NCBI GenBank assembly: GCA_036252795.1
Contig: DASYHY010000061.1
Location: 1 to 64,000, forward strand
Reading direction: 5' to 3'
Length of the DNA: 64,000 bases
Source: Aurantimonas sp036252795
GTDB taxonomy: Bacteria > Pseudomonadota > Alphaproteobacteria > Rhizobiales > Rhizobiaceae
Translations under genes and position numbers: made by a program
In this document: in pieces, positions 26,236 to 34,529 of the stretch
Position numbering within the stretch: position 1 is the stretch's first letter
Layout of the letters: the number at the start of each line of letters is the position of its first letter
The notes under the pieces: model-generated
Told to the model about the DNA's origin: nothing
What the model saw: the letters and a program-made list of their open reading frames with translations, nothing else
The model's database searches: none

Positions 26236-27492
26236 ATGTACAGATTGCTGATGAGCACGGTGGCCGTCGCCGGCCTCGTGGCCGCGACGGGTGCGCTCGC
26301 CCAGAGCGACGACAACATGACAAAGCTGCGGGGGATGCAGTCGACCGGAACGTCGATGGACTTCCGCACAATCGACCAGAGCGGCGACTACGCCGACCAG
26401 CTGCGGGCCAATCTCGAGAACATCGAGCTTCCCAACGGCTTCGAGATCGAGCTCTACGCCGTGGTTCCGGACGCCCGGCACATCGCGATCGGGCCGCAGG
26501 GCGTGGTGACCTTCGTCGGCACCCGCAAGCAGGATGTGTGGGCTGTCACCGACCGGGACAAGAATCGCGTCGCCGACGAGGTCAAGCAGTTCGCCCCATC
26601 CATCGAGATGACGATCCCGAACGGCGTCTGCTTCTCCAAGGACGGCTTCCTGTATCTTGCGGAGCAGAACCGCGTGCTGGTCCTGCCGGCGGCCGAGTTC
26701 TTCTACGAGAGCCCGGATGTCGCCGTGGACGAGGTCGTGCCGAAGGGCGAGCTGGTCCCCGCCAGCGAGGAGTCGTTCAACCACACGGCCCGCGTCTGCC
26801 GCATCGGCCCCGACGACAAGCTCTACATCTCGCTGGGCCAGCCGTACAACGTGCCGCCGCCCGAGAAGGCCGGCCTCTATGACCGGACCGGCATCGGCGG
26901 CATCATCCGCATGAATCGCGACGGTTCCGGTCGCGAGGTGTTTGCCCGCGGTGTCCGCAATTCGGTCGGCATGCAGTTCAACCCGGAGAACGGCGATCTC
27001 TGGTTCACCGACAATCAGGTCGACGGAATGGGTGACGACATCCCCCCGGGCGAGCTGAACCGCGCCACGCAGGCCGGGCAGAACTTCGGTTTCCCCTGGT
27101 ATGGCGGCGGCACCGTTCGCACCAACGAGTACAAGGACAGCGAGATTCCGGCCGACGCGGTGCCGCCGGAGGTCGAGATGGACGCCCACGCTGCCGATCT
27201 CGGCATGGACTTCTACACCGGCACCAGCTTCCCGCAGAAGTACCGGGGCGGGATCTTCTCGGCCCAGCATGGCTCGTGGAACCGGACCGACCCGGTCGGG
27301 GCGCGGGTGATGTTCACGGCCCTGAACGAGGACGGGACTGCCGGCGAGACCGAAGTCTTCGCCGAGGGGTGGCTGGCCGACAGCGGCGAATATATCGGCC
27401 GACCGGTCGACGTCGCGGTGATGAAGGACGGCTCGCTCCTGGTCTCCGACGACCTTGCCGGCGCGCTCTACCGGATCTCGTACGAGAACTGA
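26236..27492 (+). CDS. periplasmic PQQ-type glucose/sorbosone dehydrogenase family protein
   Basis: The 418-residue protein has a signal peptide (LLMSTVAVAGLVAATGALAQ) and a beta-propeller of the GSDH/sorbosone dehydrogenase family. Recognisable blocks are FVGTRKQDVWAVTDRD, HTARVCRIGPDDKLYISLGQP, ARGVRNSVGMQFNPENGDLWFTDN and SAQHGSWNRTDPVGARV. Family members oxidise aldoses or aldehydes with PQQ; the substrate here is unknown and no PQQ synthesis genes are in the window. GGGAGGAAAC precedes the ATG. A cytochrome c gene follows, likely the electron acceptor. Confidence 0.85.
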   Translation: MYRLLMSTVAVAGLVAATGALAQSDDNMTKLRGMQSTGTSMDFRTIDQSGDYADQLRANLENIELPNGFEIELYAVVPDARHIAIGPQGVVTFVGTRKQDVWAVTDRDKNRVADEVKQFAPSIEMTIPNGVCFSKDGFLYLAEQNRVLVLPAAEFFYESPDVAVDEVVPKGELVPASEESFNHTARVCRIGPDDKLYISLGQPYNVPPPEKAGLYDRTGIGGIIRMNRDGSGREVFARGVRNSVGMQFNPENGDLWFTDNQVDGMGDDIPPGELNRATQAGQNFGFPWYGGGTVRTNEYKDSEIPADAVPPEVEMDAHAADLGMDFYTGTSFPQKYRGGIFSAQHGSWNRTDPVGARVMFTALNEDGTAGETEVFAEGWLADSGEYIGRPVDVAVMKDGSLLVSDDLAGALYRISYEN

Positions 27493-27508
27493 GGCTGGAG
27501 TCACCGAG

Positions 27509-27569
27509 GCTCCTGCGCCCGAAAGGCGCGGGAGCTGGCGGCCTGCCGCCTCCGTTGCGAGGCGGCAGG
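27509..27569 (+). promoter_or_regulatory. tandem hairpins between dehydrogenase and cytochrome genes
   Basis: The first hairpin pairs GCTCCTGCGCC with GGCGCGGGAGC (27509-27535). The second pairs CCTGCCGCCTC (27542-27552) with GAGGCGGCAGG (27559-27569), perfect over 11 bp. No T-run follows, so RNA stabilisation or partial attenuation is likelier than full termination. Confidence 0.6.
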
Positions 27570-27606
27570 TCCCCGCTGCCCCAAATTCCTGAGAGAAAGA
27601 TCCGAG

Positions 27607-27939
27607 ATGAGCCCAATCTTGCGGCTGACCGCGGCGTTGTGCGTGTTGCCCTTGGTCGCCGGCCCGGTCCTTGCCGCCGATCTCGCGGCAGGGCGGGAGA
27701 AGGCGCAGTTGTGCACTACCTGCCATGGGCGCGACGGCATCGCCACCGCGCCCGACGCGCCCAATCTCGCGGGTGACAGCAGCATCTATCTCAAAGAGCA
27801 GCTGAAGGCATTCCGCGACGGCCGCCGCCAGCATCACCAGATGTCGATCATCGCGCAGGGCCTGAGCGACGAGGATATCGCCGATCTCTCCGCGTGGTAC
27901 GAGGCGATCGAGGTCACTGCGACCCTGCCGTCGCTCTGA
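27607..27939 (+). CDS. small periplasmic c-type cytochrome
   Basis: The 110-residue precursor has a signal peptide (ALCVLPLVAGPVLA) and a single heme site CTTCH followed by GRDGI. MSIIAQGLSDEDIADLSAWYE contains the distal methionine and the C-terminal helix of class I cytochromes c (c553/c4-like). It is 114 bases downstream of the sugar dehydrogenase and on the same strand, so the pair probably pass electrons from sugar oxidation to the respiratory chain. Confidence 0.9.
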   Translation: MSPILRLTAALCVLPLVAGPVLAADLAAGREKAQLCTTCHGRDGIATAPDAPNLAGDSSIYLKEQLKAFRDGRRQHHQMSIIAQGLSDEDIADLSAWYEAIEVTATLPSL

Positions 27940-27998
27940 AGGCGAGCGACGGCCAGGAGCCGGTCGGCCGCGCCGGTCGCGGCCGAGCCGACACGGCT

Positions 27999-28412
27999 TT
28001 ACTGTGCCGTGATGGTCTGCATGACGAGCTGCTCGTCGACGCGGATGGGGCCGTCTTCCGTGGCACCCAGCGTGTACTCGAAGATGCCGGTCTGCGAACC
28101 GCCGGCCTCCGAATGCACCATGAGCATCAGCATGTCGCCGCTGGCGACGTCCTCCTGGAGAATGACGGCCACGTCGTCGGTCGTGCCGGCGCGGATCGGC
28201 GCGTAGCCCACGACCGGCCCGGGGGCCATCTCCGCATCCGTGCGATGGACGACCAGCCAGCCGTTCTCCTGCGCCATGACGGCGTCGGCGCTGACGATGC
28301 CGTTCGAGAGGTCCTGATCGGAAGCCGTGACGCCGGGGGCCATGTCGGACTGGGCGAGTGCCGTCGTCGTCAGTGCGGCGGTGGCGCAGATCGTGAGCAT
28401 CATGCGGTTCAT
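27999..28412 (-). CDS. exported DUF7282-like protein
   Basis: The 137-residue protein has a signal peptide (MLTICATAALTTTALAQ). The mature part has a repeated beta pattern, GWLVVHRTD..VVGYAPIRAGTTDDVAVIL..LMLMVHSEAG, that resembles DUF7282 domains known mostly from archaea; the match is by eye. It converges on the cytochrome gene, with about 60 bases between them. No catalytic residues can be named. Confidence 0.6.
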   Translation of the reverse strand: MNRMMLTICATAALTTTALAQSDMAPGVTASDQDLSNGIVSADAVMAQENGWLVVHRTDAEMAPGPVVGYAPIRAGTTDDVAVILQEDVASGDMLMLMVHSEAGGSQTGIFEYTLGATEDGPIRVDEQLVMQTITAQ

Positions 28413-28567
28413 GTGGTCGTCCTTTGATTCCGGACCCTGTGCGGCCCGGGAAGAGACGATCGCCCCGCGGAAAGGATGCATGGCTGGCTAATCAGTGATC
28501 GCGCATCCGGCGCAACTGACTTTTCCGTCATTGCCGACGGCCGGACTTGCGCCGGGCAGGCGATCGC

Positions 28568-30376
28568 CTACTCCGCCGCCTCGCGCCCTGCTTCCCAACC
28601 GTTGAACTGCAGGCGGGCGAGGCGCGCATAGAGGCCGTTCCGGGCGACCAGCGCCTGGTGCGTGCCTTCCTCGGCGACGCGGCCCTCGTCGAGAACGAGG
28701 ATCCGGTCAGCCTTGAGCACGGTGGCGAGGCGGTGCGCGATGACCAGCGTGGTGCGCCCTTCCATCAGCTTCTCCAGCGCGATCTGCACCAGCTTCTCGC
28801 TCTCGGCGTCGAGTGCGGAGGTCGCCTCGTCCAGCAGGAGGATCGGCGCGTCGCGCAGGATGGCACGCGCGATCGCGATGCGCTGGCGCTGGCCGCCCGA
28901 CAGCGTGATGCCGCGCTCGCCGATGACCGTGGCATAGCCCTCGTCCAGCGCCTCAATGAAGCCGTCTGCCAGCGCGGAGCGGGCGGCGGCACGGATCCGC
29001 GCATCGTCCGCCTCGATCTCCCCGAAGCCGATATTCTCCGCCGCGTTCGCCGCGAAGATGGAGACGTCCTGCGGCACCAGCGCGATGCGGCTGCGCAGCG
29101 CGTGGAGATCCGCCTGCCTGATGTCGATCCCGTCGACGAGGATGCGCCCGGCGTCCGGGTCATAGAAGCGCTCGATGAGGGAGAAGAGGGTCGACTTGCC
29201 GGCACCGGAGGGCCCGACGATCGCCACGGTCTCCCCCGGACGGACCGAGAAGGAGAGCCCGTTCACCGTCGGCATGTCGGGCCGGCTCGGATAGGCGAAG
29301 CTCACGTCCTCGAACACCACGGCACCCTGCGCGGGAACCGGCATCGGCAGCGGATCGGCCGCCTGCTGCACGCCCGGCTCCTCGGTCAGCAACTCGCTGA
29401 GCCGCTCGGCGGCGCCGGCCGCCTGTGCGAGCTCGCCCCAGACCTCTGACAGCTGCCCCAGCGCGCCCGCCGCGAATACGGCGTAGAGCAGGAACTGGCC
29501 GAGCGTGCCCGGCGTCATCGTCCCCTCCGTCACCTGCTGGGCGCCGATCCAGAGCACGGCGATGATCGAGCCGAAGATCAGGAAGATGGCGAAGGCCGTC
29601 AGGAAGGCGCGCGCGGTGATCGAGGCGCGCGCCGCGCCGAAGGCGAGGTCGACTGCCCGGGAGAAGCGGCCGGATGCCGCTGCCTCCCCCGTGAAGGCCT
29701 GGACCGTGCGCATCGCGCCGATCGCCTCGCTGGCATAGGCGGTGGCGTTCGCCAGCGTATCCTGTGCGAGGCGCGAGCGGCGCCGGACGGAGCGTCCGAA
29801 CGCGACGAGCGGCAGGACGATGACCGGGATCGCGGCGATGACGATCAGCGACAGGCCGGCGCTGGTGACCACCATCATCGTCACCGCGCCGAAGAACAGG
29901 ATGGCATTGCGCAGCGCCAGCGAGGCGGTGGCGCCGACGGCCGACTTCACCTGCGTGGTGTCGGCGCTCAGCCGCGAGATGATCTCGCCCGACATGGAAC
30001 GGTCGAAGAAATCCGGCGACAGGCGGGTGATGTGCGCGAAGACGTCCTTGCGAAGGTCCGCGACCACCCGTTCGCCCAGGGTGATGACGAAGAAATACCG
30101 TCCCGCGCTGGCCCCGGCCAGGACGAGGGCGAGCAGGATCAGCGTTGCGAAATAGAGATCGATGAAGCCGGTATCGGACCGGGTGAAACCCTGGTCGACC
30201 ATGCGCCGGACTGCCAGCGGGAGGGACAGGGTGGTGATGGCGGCGAGCGACAGGCAGATGACGGCTCCCGTCATCAATCCCTTGTAGCGGAGCATGTAGG
30301 GTGCGAGACGCCCCAGCGGTCGCAGATTTCGCCGTCTGGCCGTTCCATTCTGCTTCGCTGTGCTGATGTCGTCCAC
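28568..30376 (-). CDS. ABC exporter, fused membrane and ATPase domains (MsbA-like)
   Basis: The 602-residue half-transporter has about six membrane helices in the first 330 residues (GLMTGAVICLSLAAITTLSLPL, FIDLYFATLILLALVLAGAS and others) and a C-terminal nucleotide-binding domain with Walker A GPSGAGKST, signature LSGGQRQR and Walker B ILLLDEATSALDAESE. It acts as a dimer and exports an unidentified hydrophobic substrate such as lipid or drug. I chose the GTG at 30376 with GGAG six bases upstream; the longer frame would cross the rpmE promoter. Confidence 0.9.
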   Translation of the reverse strand: MDDISTAKQNGTARRRNLRPLGRLAPYMLRYKGLMTGAVICLSLAAITTLSLPLAVRRMVDQGFTRSDTGFIDLYFATLILLALVLAGASAGRYFFVITLGERVVADLRKDVFAHITRLSPDFFDRSMSGEIISRLSADTTQVKSAVGATASLALRNAILFFGAVTMMVVTSAGLSLIVIAAIPVIVLPLVAFGRSVRRRSRLAQDTLANATAYASEAIGAMRTVQAFTGEAAASGRFSRAVDLAFGAARASITARAFLTAFAIFLIFGSIIAVLWIGAQQVTEGTMTPGTLGQFLLYAVFAAGALGQLSEVWGELAQAAGAAERLSELLTEEPGVQQAADPLPMPVPAQGAVVFEDVSFAYPSRPDMPTVNGLSFSVRPGETVAIVGPSGAGKSTLFSLIERFYDPDAGRILVDGIDIRQADLHALRSRIALVPQDVSIFAANAAENIGFGEIEADDARIRAAARSALADGFIEALDEGYATVIGERGITLSGGQRQRIAIARAILRDAPILLLDEATSALDAESEKLVQIALEKLMEGRTTLVIAHRLATVLKADRILVLDEGRVAEEGTHQALVARNGLYARLARLQFNGWEAGREAAE

Positions 30377-30411
30377 ACTCGTCTCCGGAATGTTGCGCGT
30401 CGGCGCGGCCC

Positions 30412-30440
30412 TTGTGCCACGACCGGCCCTGATGTATAGG
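30412..30440 (+). promoter_or_regulatory. likely rpmE promoter
   Basis: TTGTGC (30412-30417) and TATAGG (30435-30440) are separated by 17 bases, giving a leader of about 115 bases before the rpmE ATG. Confidence 0.5.
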
Positions 30441-30560
30441 CTCGGCCCAGATTTTGGAAGCGAAGCGCTCCGCGATCCCCGCGACATCGAGACAGTCGGG
30501 CGGCCTGGCCGAAGCGGCTGGAGCGTGCCGGGGGAGCCGGCAGGACCAAGGACCGAAGCG

Positions 30561-30782
30561 ATGAAGAAAGACATCCACCCGAACTACCACAACATCACCA
30601 TCGTGATGACCAACGGCACCGAGTACCAGACCCGGTCGACGTGGGGTTCTGAGGGCGACAAGATGAATCTCGACATCGACCCGACCAGCCACCCCGCCTG
30701 GACCGGCGGCAACCAGCACCTTCTCGACCGCGGCGGCCGCGTGTCGCGCTTCAAGAAGCGGTACGAAGGCCTCGGCATCTGA
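30561..30782 (+). CDS. rpmE: 50S ribosomal protein L31
   Basis: The 73-residue product MKKDIHPNYHNITIVMTNGT... with SHPAWTGGNQHLLDRGGRV and KKRYEGLG is L31. It lacks the CxxC zinc ligands, as usual in alphaproteobacteria. It is followed by a clear intrinsic terminator and is divergent from the ABC exporter. Confidence 0.96.
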   Translation: MKKDIHPNYHNITIVMTNGTEYQTRSTWGSEGDKMNLDIDPTSHPAWTGGNQHLLDRGGRVSRFKKRYEGLGI

Positions 30783-30802
30783 GGTTTGCGATCATATCGT
30801 GC

Positions 30803-30832
30803 AAAAAGTCCGGCCTTTGCGCCGGGCTTTTT
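30803..30832 (+). terminator. Rho-independent terminator of rpmE
   Basis: AAAAAG-T-CCGGC pairs with GCCGG-GCTTTTT around a short loop, ending in a run of T residues, 21 bases after the rpmE stop. Confidence 0.88.
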
Positions 30833-30986
30833 CGTTAGGGCCCGCCGATCTGCCGAGGGTCATCGACATTTTCTGCTGTCGGACATCGTCGCGTCCGCGA
30901 TGGTACGGCGACGCCTCTGCATGCGCCCCCAGCGTAGGCTCAGCACCCCGCTCCTTTGCGGTGGGGCGGCCTCGCCTCGGCGGGTC

Positions 30987-31154
30987 TCAGCGATCCAGTG
31001 GCGGGCGGTGGAAGAACAGGTCGTAACCGCAGAGGAGAACGGTGGCGAGCACCACCATGCCGAGATCGAGCGTCGTCACTTTGGTGACGAGCACCAGCAG
31101 GAAGACGCAGAAGACCGCGAACGCCAAGACCGACAGTAGCCGTTCCAAAATCAT
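30987..31154 (-). CDS. small two-helix membrane protein
   Basis: The 55-residue product is almost entirely two hydrophobic helices (LLSVLAFAVFCVFLLVLV and LGMVVLATVLLCGYDLFF) with a short charged end. Its ATG overlaps the stop codon of the amidase gene (ATGA), so it is the last cistron of the TRAP-amidase operon. Function is unknown. Confidence 0.7.
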   Translation of the reverse strand: MILERLLSVLAFAVFCVFLLVLVTKVTTLDLGMVVLATVLLCGYDLFFHRPPLDR

Positions 31155-32464
31155 CCCTGCATCTCCCTTTCGAACAGTGTTTCGAGCCATTGAGCCGTGC
31201 GCAGCAGCCGGCCGTCCTCGCCGCGGCGACCGACCAGCTGGACGCCCATCGGCTGACCGTCCGGCGTCGCCAGCAGCGGTAGCGTGACGCTCGGCACGCC
31301 GAGGAACGTCCACAGAGTATTGAACGCGGTCGCATCCTCGTCGGCGCCGGCCGGGCCCGTCGCGGCAGGCGTGAGGATAGCGTCGCACCGTTCGAAGATC
31401 GCGTCGAGCCCCGCGTGCAGCACCGTCCGCCAGTCGAGCGCCGCCAGATACTCCCGGGCGAGGATGGTGTCGCCGCTGTCGAGATCGCGGGAGAGGGACG
31501 TGGGCAGGGCGTCGGCGTGCCGCTGCCGCAGGCCGGTCAGGTTCTTCGCCATCTCCGCCAGCGCCACCCGTTCCGCGAGGACACGGCTGTCGGCGAAGAT
31601 CGCCGGCAGGGGCGCATCGAACGAGCGATCGCCGAGTATCTCCGTCACCTCGCCGAAGGCCTCGTGCATCTGCGGATCGGCGCGGTCCCACCAGGGGGTC
31701 CGCACGAAGGCGAGGGTCGGCACCACCGGCGGTTCGGTGCCGGCGTGTTCCAGCAGGCGCGGATGCGGCGACAGCGAGGTCGCGGCGTCGGCGGCGTCGA
31801 AGCCGAACAGCGCCTCGGCGAGGAGCGCCGCACCCGCCACGTTCCGGGCGAACACGCCGGGCGCATCCAGCGTCGGAATGAGGTCGAGCGTGCCGCGCCG
31901 CGAGATCGATCCGAAGCTTGGCCGGTAGCCGGTGACGCCCGCCCGGGCCGCCGCGCCGATGAGCGAGGAGCGGCCGTCTATGGCGACGGCCAGCGGAGCG
32001 ACGGCCGAGGCCACGGCGGTCGCCGCGCCCCCGGCGGACGCTGGCGACTGCTCGTCATCGCCACGGTCCGCTGCCAGTTCCCCGCCGCGCGTCTTGCCCG
32101 CGACCATGGCCCCGGCACTTCGCAGCCGTTCGACGATCGCGGATTCATTTTCCGGCACACGACCCTTGAAGGGCGCAAGGCCCCGCTCCGTCGGGATCCA
32201 GGCGGTGTCGATCGCGTCGTCCACCGCGACCGGCAGACCATGCAGCGCGCCGATCGCCCGACCGCGTCCGCGATAGGCGTCGAGCGAGGCCGCCTGCCGC
32301 CGCGCGAAGATCGCATCGAACCAGACGAAGCCGGTTGCGGCGGCGCCTTGCGTCTCGACACGGGCGATCATCGCCTCTGCAAGGCCGCTCGCTCGCATGG
32401 CACCGCTCGCCAGCCGCTCCCGCATGACCGGGACCGGAAGATCGAGGACCCTTCGATCAGCCAT
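31151..32464 (-). CDS. amidase-signature family protein lacking the catalytic lysine
   Basis: The 437-residue protein has the amidase-signature fold: IGALHGLPVAV near residue 80, SPASAGGAATAVASAVAPLAV at 140-160, and FGSISRRGTLDLIPTLDAPGVFARN. In active members the first block reads VxxKD; here residue 82 is Asp (AVDDAID), so the lysine of the Ser-cisSer-Lys triad is absent. Ser143 and Ser166/167 remain at the serine positions, but the GGSIR arginine is gone. It overlaps dctM by eight bases and sits in a TRAP operon, which suggests a substrate-linked but possibly non-hydrolytic role. Confidence 0.8.
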   Translation of the reverse strand: MADRRVLDLPVPVMRERLASGAMRASGLAEAMIARVETQGAAATGFVWFDAIFARRQAASLDAYRGRGRAIGALHGLPVAVDDAIDTAWIPTERGLAPFKGRVPENESAIVERLRSAGAMVAGKTRGGELAADRGDDEQSPASAGGAATAVASAVAPLAVAIDGRSSLIGAAARAGVTGYRPSFGSISRRGTLDLIPTLDAPGVFARNVAGAALLAEALFGFDAADAATSLSPHPRLLEHAGTEPPVVPTLAFVRTPWWDRADPQMHEAFGEVTEILGDRSFDAPLPAIFADSRVLAERVALAEMAKNLTGLRQRHADALPTSLSRDLDSGDTILAREYLAALDWRTVLHAGLDAIFERCDAILTPAATGPAGADEDATAFNTLWTFLGVPSVTLPLLATPDGQPMGVQLVGRRGEDGRLLRTAQWLETLFEREMQG

Positions 32465-33872
32465 AGAAGACGCTGGGAAGGTAGAAGACGATCTGCGGGA
32501 AGATGTAGACGATCGCCATCGCCACGAACACCATGAACAGGAACGGCATGATGCCCTTGAATATCTGCGTCAGGCGCACCTCCGGCGGCGCGATCCCCTT
32601 CAGATAGTACGCGCTCATCGCCATCGGCGGCGTGAGGAACGATGTCTGCAGGTTCAGCGCGACGAGGATGCCGAAGAACAGCGGGTCGATGTCGAACATT
32701 GCCAGCAGCGGCAGGAAGATCGGCACGAAGATGATGATGATCTCGCTCCACTCCAGCGGCCAGCCGAGCAGGAAGATGATCAGCTGGGCGAGCAGCAGGA
32801 ACTGCAGCGGCGTCAGGTCGAGACCCTGCACGAACTCCGAGATCACCGCCTCGCCGCCGAGATAGGAGAAGACCGAGGAGAAGACGTAGGAGCCGACGAA
32901 GAGCCAGCAGACCATCGCCGTGGTGCGCACCGTCAGGTACACCGACTCGCGCAGCCGCTGGAATGTCATCGCCCGGTAGACCACCGCCAGCGCGAGCCCG
33001 CCCAGCGCGCCGATCGCGGCCGCTTCCGTCGGCGTGGCGAGGCCGAACAGGATCGAGCCGAGAACCGCCATGATCAGCACGAAGAGCGGCAGGAACGACG
33101 TGACGATCATCCAGATCAGCCGGCCCAGCGGCACGTCGGGGACCTCGCCGGGCGCTGGCTTCGGCGCGACGGAGGGTTGCAGGATTGAGCGCCCGACGAC
33201 GTAAACCAGATAAAGCCCGACCAGCAGAAGGCCCGGAAGCAGGGCACCGGCATAGAGCCGCACGATCGAGGTGCCGGATGCCGCCGCGTAGACGATGAGC
33301 ATGATCGAGGGCGGGATCAGGATGCCGAGCGTGCCGCCGGCGCAGATGATGCCGGAAGCAAAGGACTGGTCGTAGCGCGCCTTCAGCATCGCCGGCAGGG
33401 CGAGCAGCCCCATCAGCGTCACCACCGCTCCGACGATGCCGGTGGCCGTGGCGAACAACGCACAGGTAATCAGGGCGGCGACGCCGAGCGAGCCCGGGAC
33501 GTTCTTCGACGCGATGTTCAGCGTCGTGAAGAGGCGGTTGACGATGTTGGCGCGCTCGACGACGTAACCCATGAAGAGGAACAGCGGGACGGCGGTCAGC
33601 ACCTCGTTGCTCATCACCGTGTAGGTCTGGTTGATGAACAGGTCGAATATTCGGCTGTTGAAGAACCCGTCGAGCCACAGGCTGACACTGTCGTAGGTGC
33701 TCGCCTCCTCGCCGAGGCGGTTGAAGGCGCGCCACATCCGGTCGCCGTCGAAATAGGCGTAGTAGCCAAAGCCGATACCCATGGCCATCAGGGTGAAGGC
33801 GATCGGAAATCCGAGGAAGACGAGGAAGATGAACAGCCCCAGCATGAACAGGGCAAGCTGCGGTTCGGTCAT
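32457..33872 (-). CDS. dctM: TRAP transporter large membrane subunit
   Basis: The 471-residue integral membrane protein has more than ten hydrophobic helices and matches DctM, the ion-coupled translocation subunit of tripartite ATP-independent periplasmic transporters. Blocks such as FLFMGYVVERANIVNRLF, ICAGGTLGILIPPSIMLIVYA and LTPPMAMSAYYLKG are typical. It overlaps dctQ by four bases upstream and the amidase gene downstream, giving a tight dctP-dctQ-dctM-amidase order. Confidence 0.93.
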   Translation of the reverse strand: MTEPQLALFMLGLFIFLVFLGFPIAFTLMAMGIGFGYYAYFDGDRMWRAFNRLGEEASTYDSVSLWLDGFFNSRIFDLFINQTYTVMSNEVLTAVPLFLFMGYVVERANIVNRLFTTLNIASKNVPGSLGVAALITCALFATATGIVGAVVTLMGLLALPAMLKARYDQSFASGIICAGGTLGILIPPSIMLIVYAAASGTSIVRLYAGALLPGLLLVGLYLVYVVGRSILQPSVAPKPAPGEVPDVPLGRLIWMIVTSFLPLFVLIMAVLGSILFGLATPTEAAAIGALGGLALAVVYRAMTFQRLRESVYLTVRTTAMVCWLFVGSYVFSSVFSYLGGEAVISEFVQGLDLTPLQFLLLAQLIIFLLGWPLEWSEIIIIFVPIFLPLLAMFDIDPLFFGILVALNLQTSFLTPPMAMSAYYLKGIAPPEVRLTQIFKGIMPFLFMVFVAMAIVYIFPQIVFYLPSVFYG

Positions 33873-34453
33873 GGATGTGCGTCGCTTTCGGCGGCCGTGG
33901 CCTTGTTGAGAATGACGTTCTCGGTCTCCTGCACGTCCTCGTCGGCGCGCATCCAGGAGCCGGTGCGAATGCAGACGATGCAGCGCAGGATCTCGGCGAT
34001 GCCCTGGATGAACAGGAGGATGCCGGCGGCGACCATGACGGCCTTGAACTGGTAGATCGGGATGCCGGCGGGGCTGTTGACGCTGACCTCGCCGTAGCCG
34101 ACCGAGCGGGCTGCGTACTTCCAGCCGGTGATGATCAGGGCGGTCACGCCGGGGAAGAAGAAGAAGATATAGAGGATCAGGTCGACGGTCGCCTGGGTCC
34201 GTGGCTGCCAGAGCCGGTAGAGGAAGTCGCCGCGGACGTGGCCGCCGCGCGACAGCGTGTAGGCGCCGCCCATCATGAACAGCGTGCCGTACATGATGAA
34301 GGAGACGTCGAACGCCCAGGCGGTCGGACTGTTGAGCACGTATCGGACGAAGACTTCGTAACTCGTGCCGAAGGTCATCAGCATGATCAACCAGCCGAAC
34401 GTCTTGCCGAAGGCGGCCGACAGCGAGTCGGCGAAGCGAATGAAAGCGACCAT
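33869..34453 (-). CDS. dctQ: TRAP transporter small membrane subunit
   Basis: The 194-residue protein has four hydrophobic segments and the DctQ pattern WLIMLMTFGTSYEVFVRYVLNSPTAW and GGAYTLSRGGHVRGDFLY. It pairs with DctM. I prefer the ATG at 34453; the longer frame begins at a TTG (34510) and would place a strong hairpin inside the coding region. Confidence 0.9.
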   Translation of the reverse strand: MVAFIRFADSLSAAFGKTFGWLIMLMTFGTSYEVFVRYVLNSPTAWAFDVSFIMYGTLFMMGGAYTLSRGGHVRGDFLYRLWQPRTQATVDLILYIFFFFPGVTALIITGWKYAARSVGYGEVSVNSPAGIPIYQFKAVMVAAGILLFIQGIAEILRCIVCIRTGSWMRADEDVQETENVILNKATAAESDAHP

Positions 34454-34478
34454 GGGTCCGGGATCCGTCTGCAGAAAG

Positions 34479-34502
34479 GCCCGGTGGCGTTGGCCACCGG
34501 GC
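34479..34502 (-). promoter_or_regulatory. hairpin between dctP and dctQ
   Basis: GCCCGGTGGC and GCCACCGGGC form a perfect 10-bp stem with a 4-base loop. On the transcribed strand it is followed by CTTTCT. Located just after dctP, it may protect the dctP message or cut transcription into dctQ so that the binding protein exceeds the permease. Confidence 0.65.
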
Positions 34503-34529
34503 TGATTCAATGATTCTGCTGGAGTTCGA

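Noticed and set aside
26200..27837. A 545-codon antisense ORF over the sugar dehydrogenase
   Set aside because: It mirrors codon bias of the real gene and has no family resemblance; many such long shadow ORFs occur in this GC-rich window.
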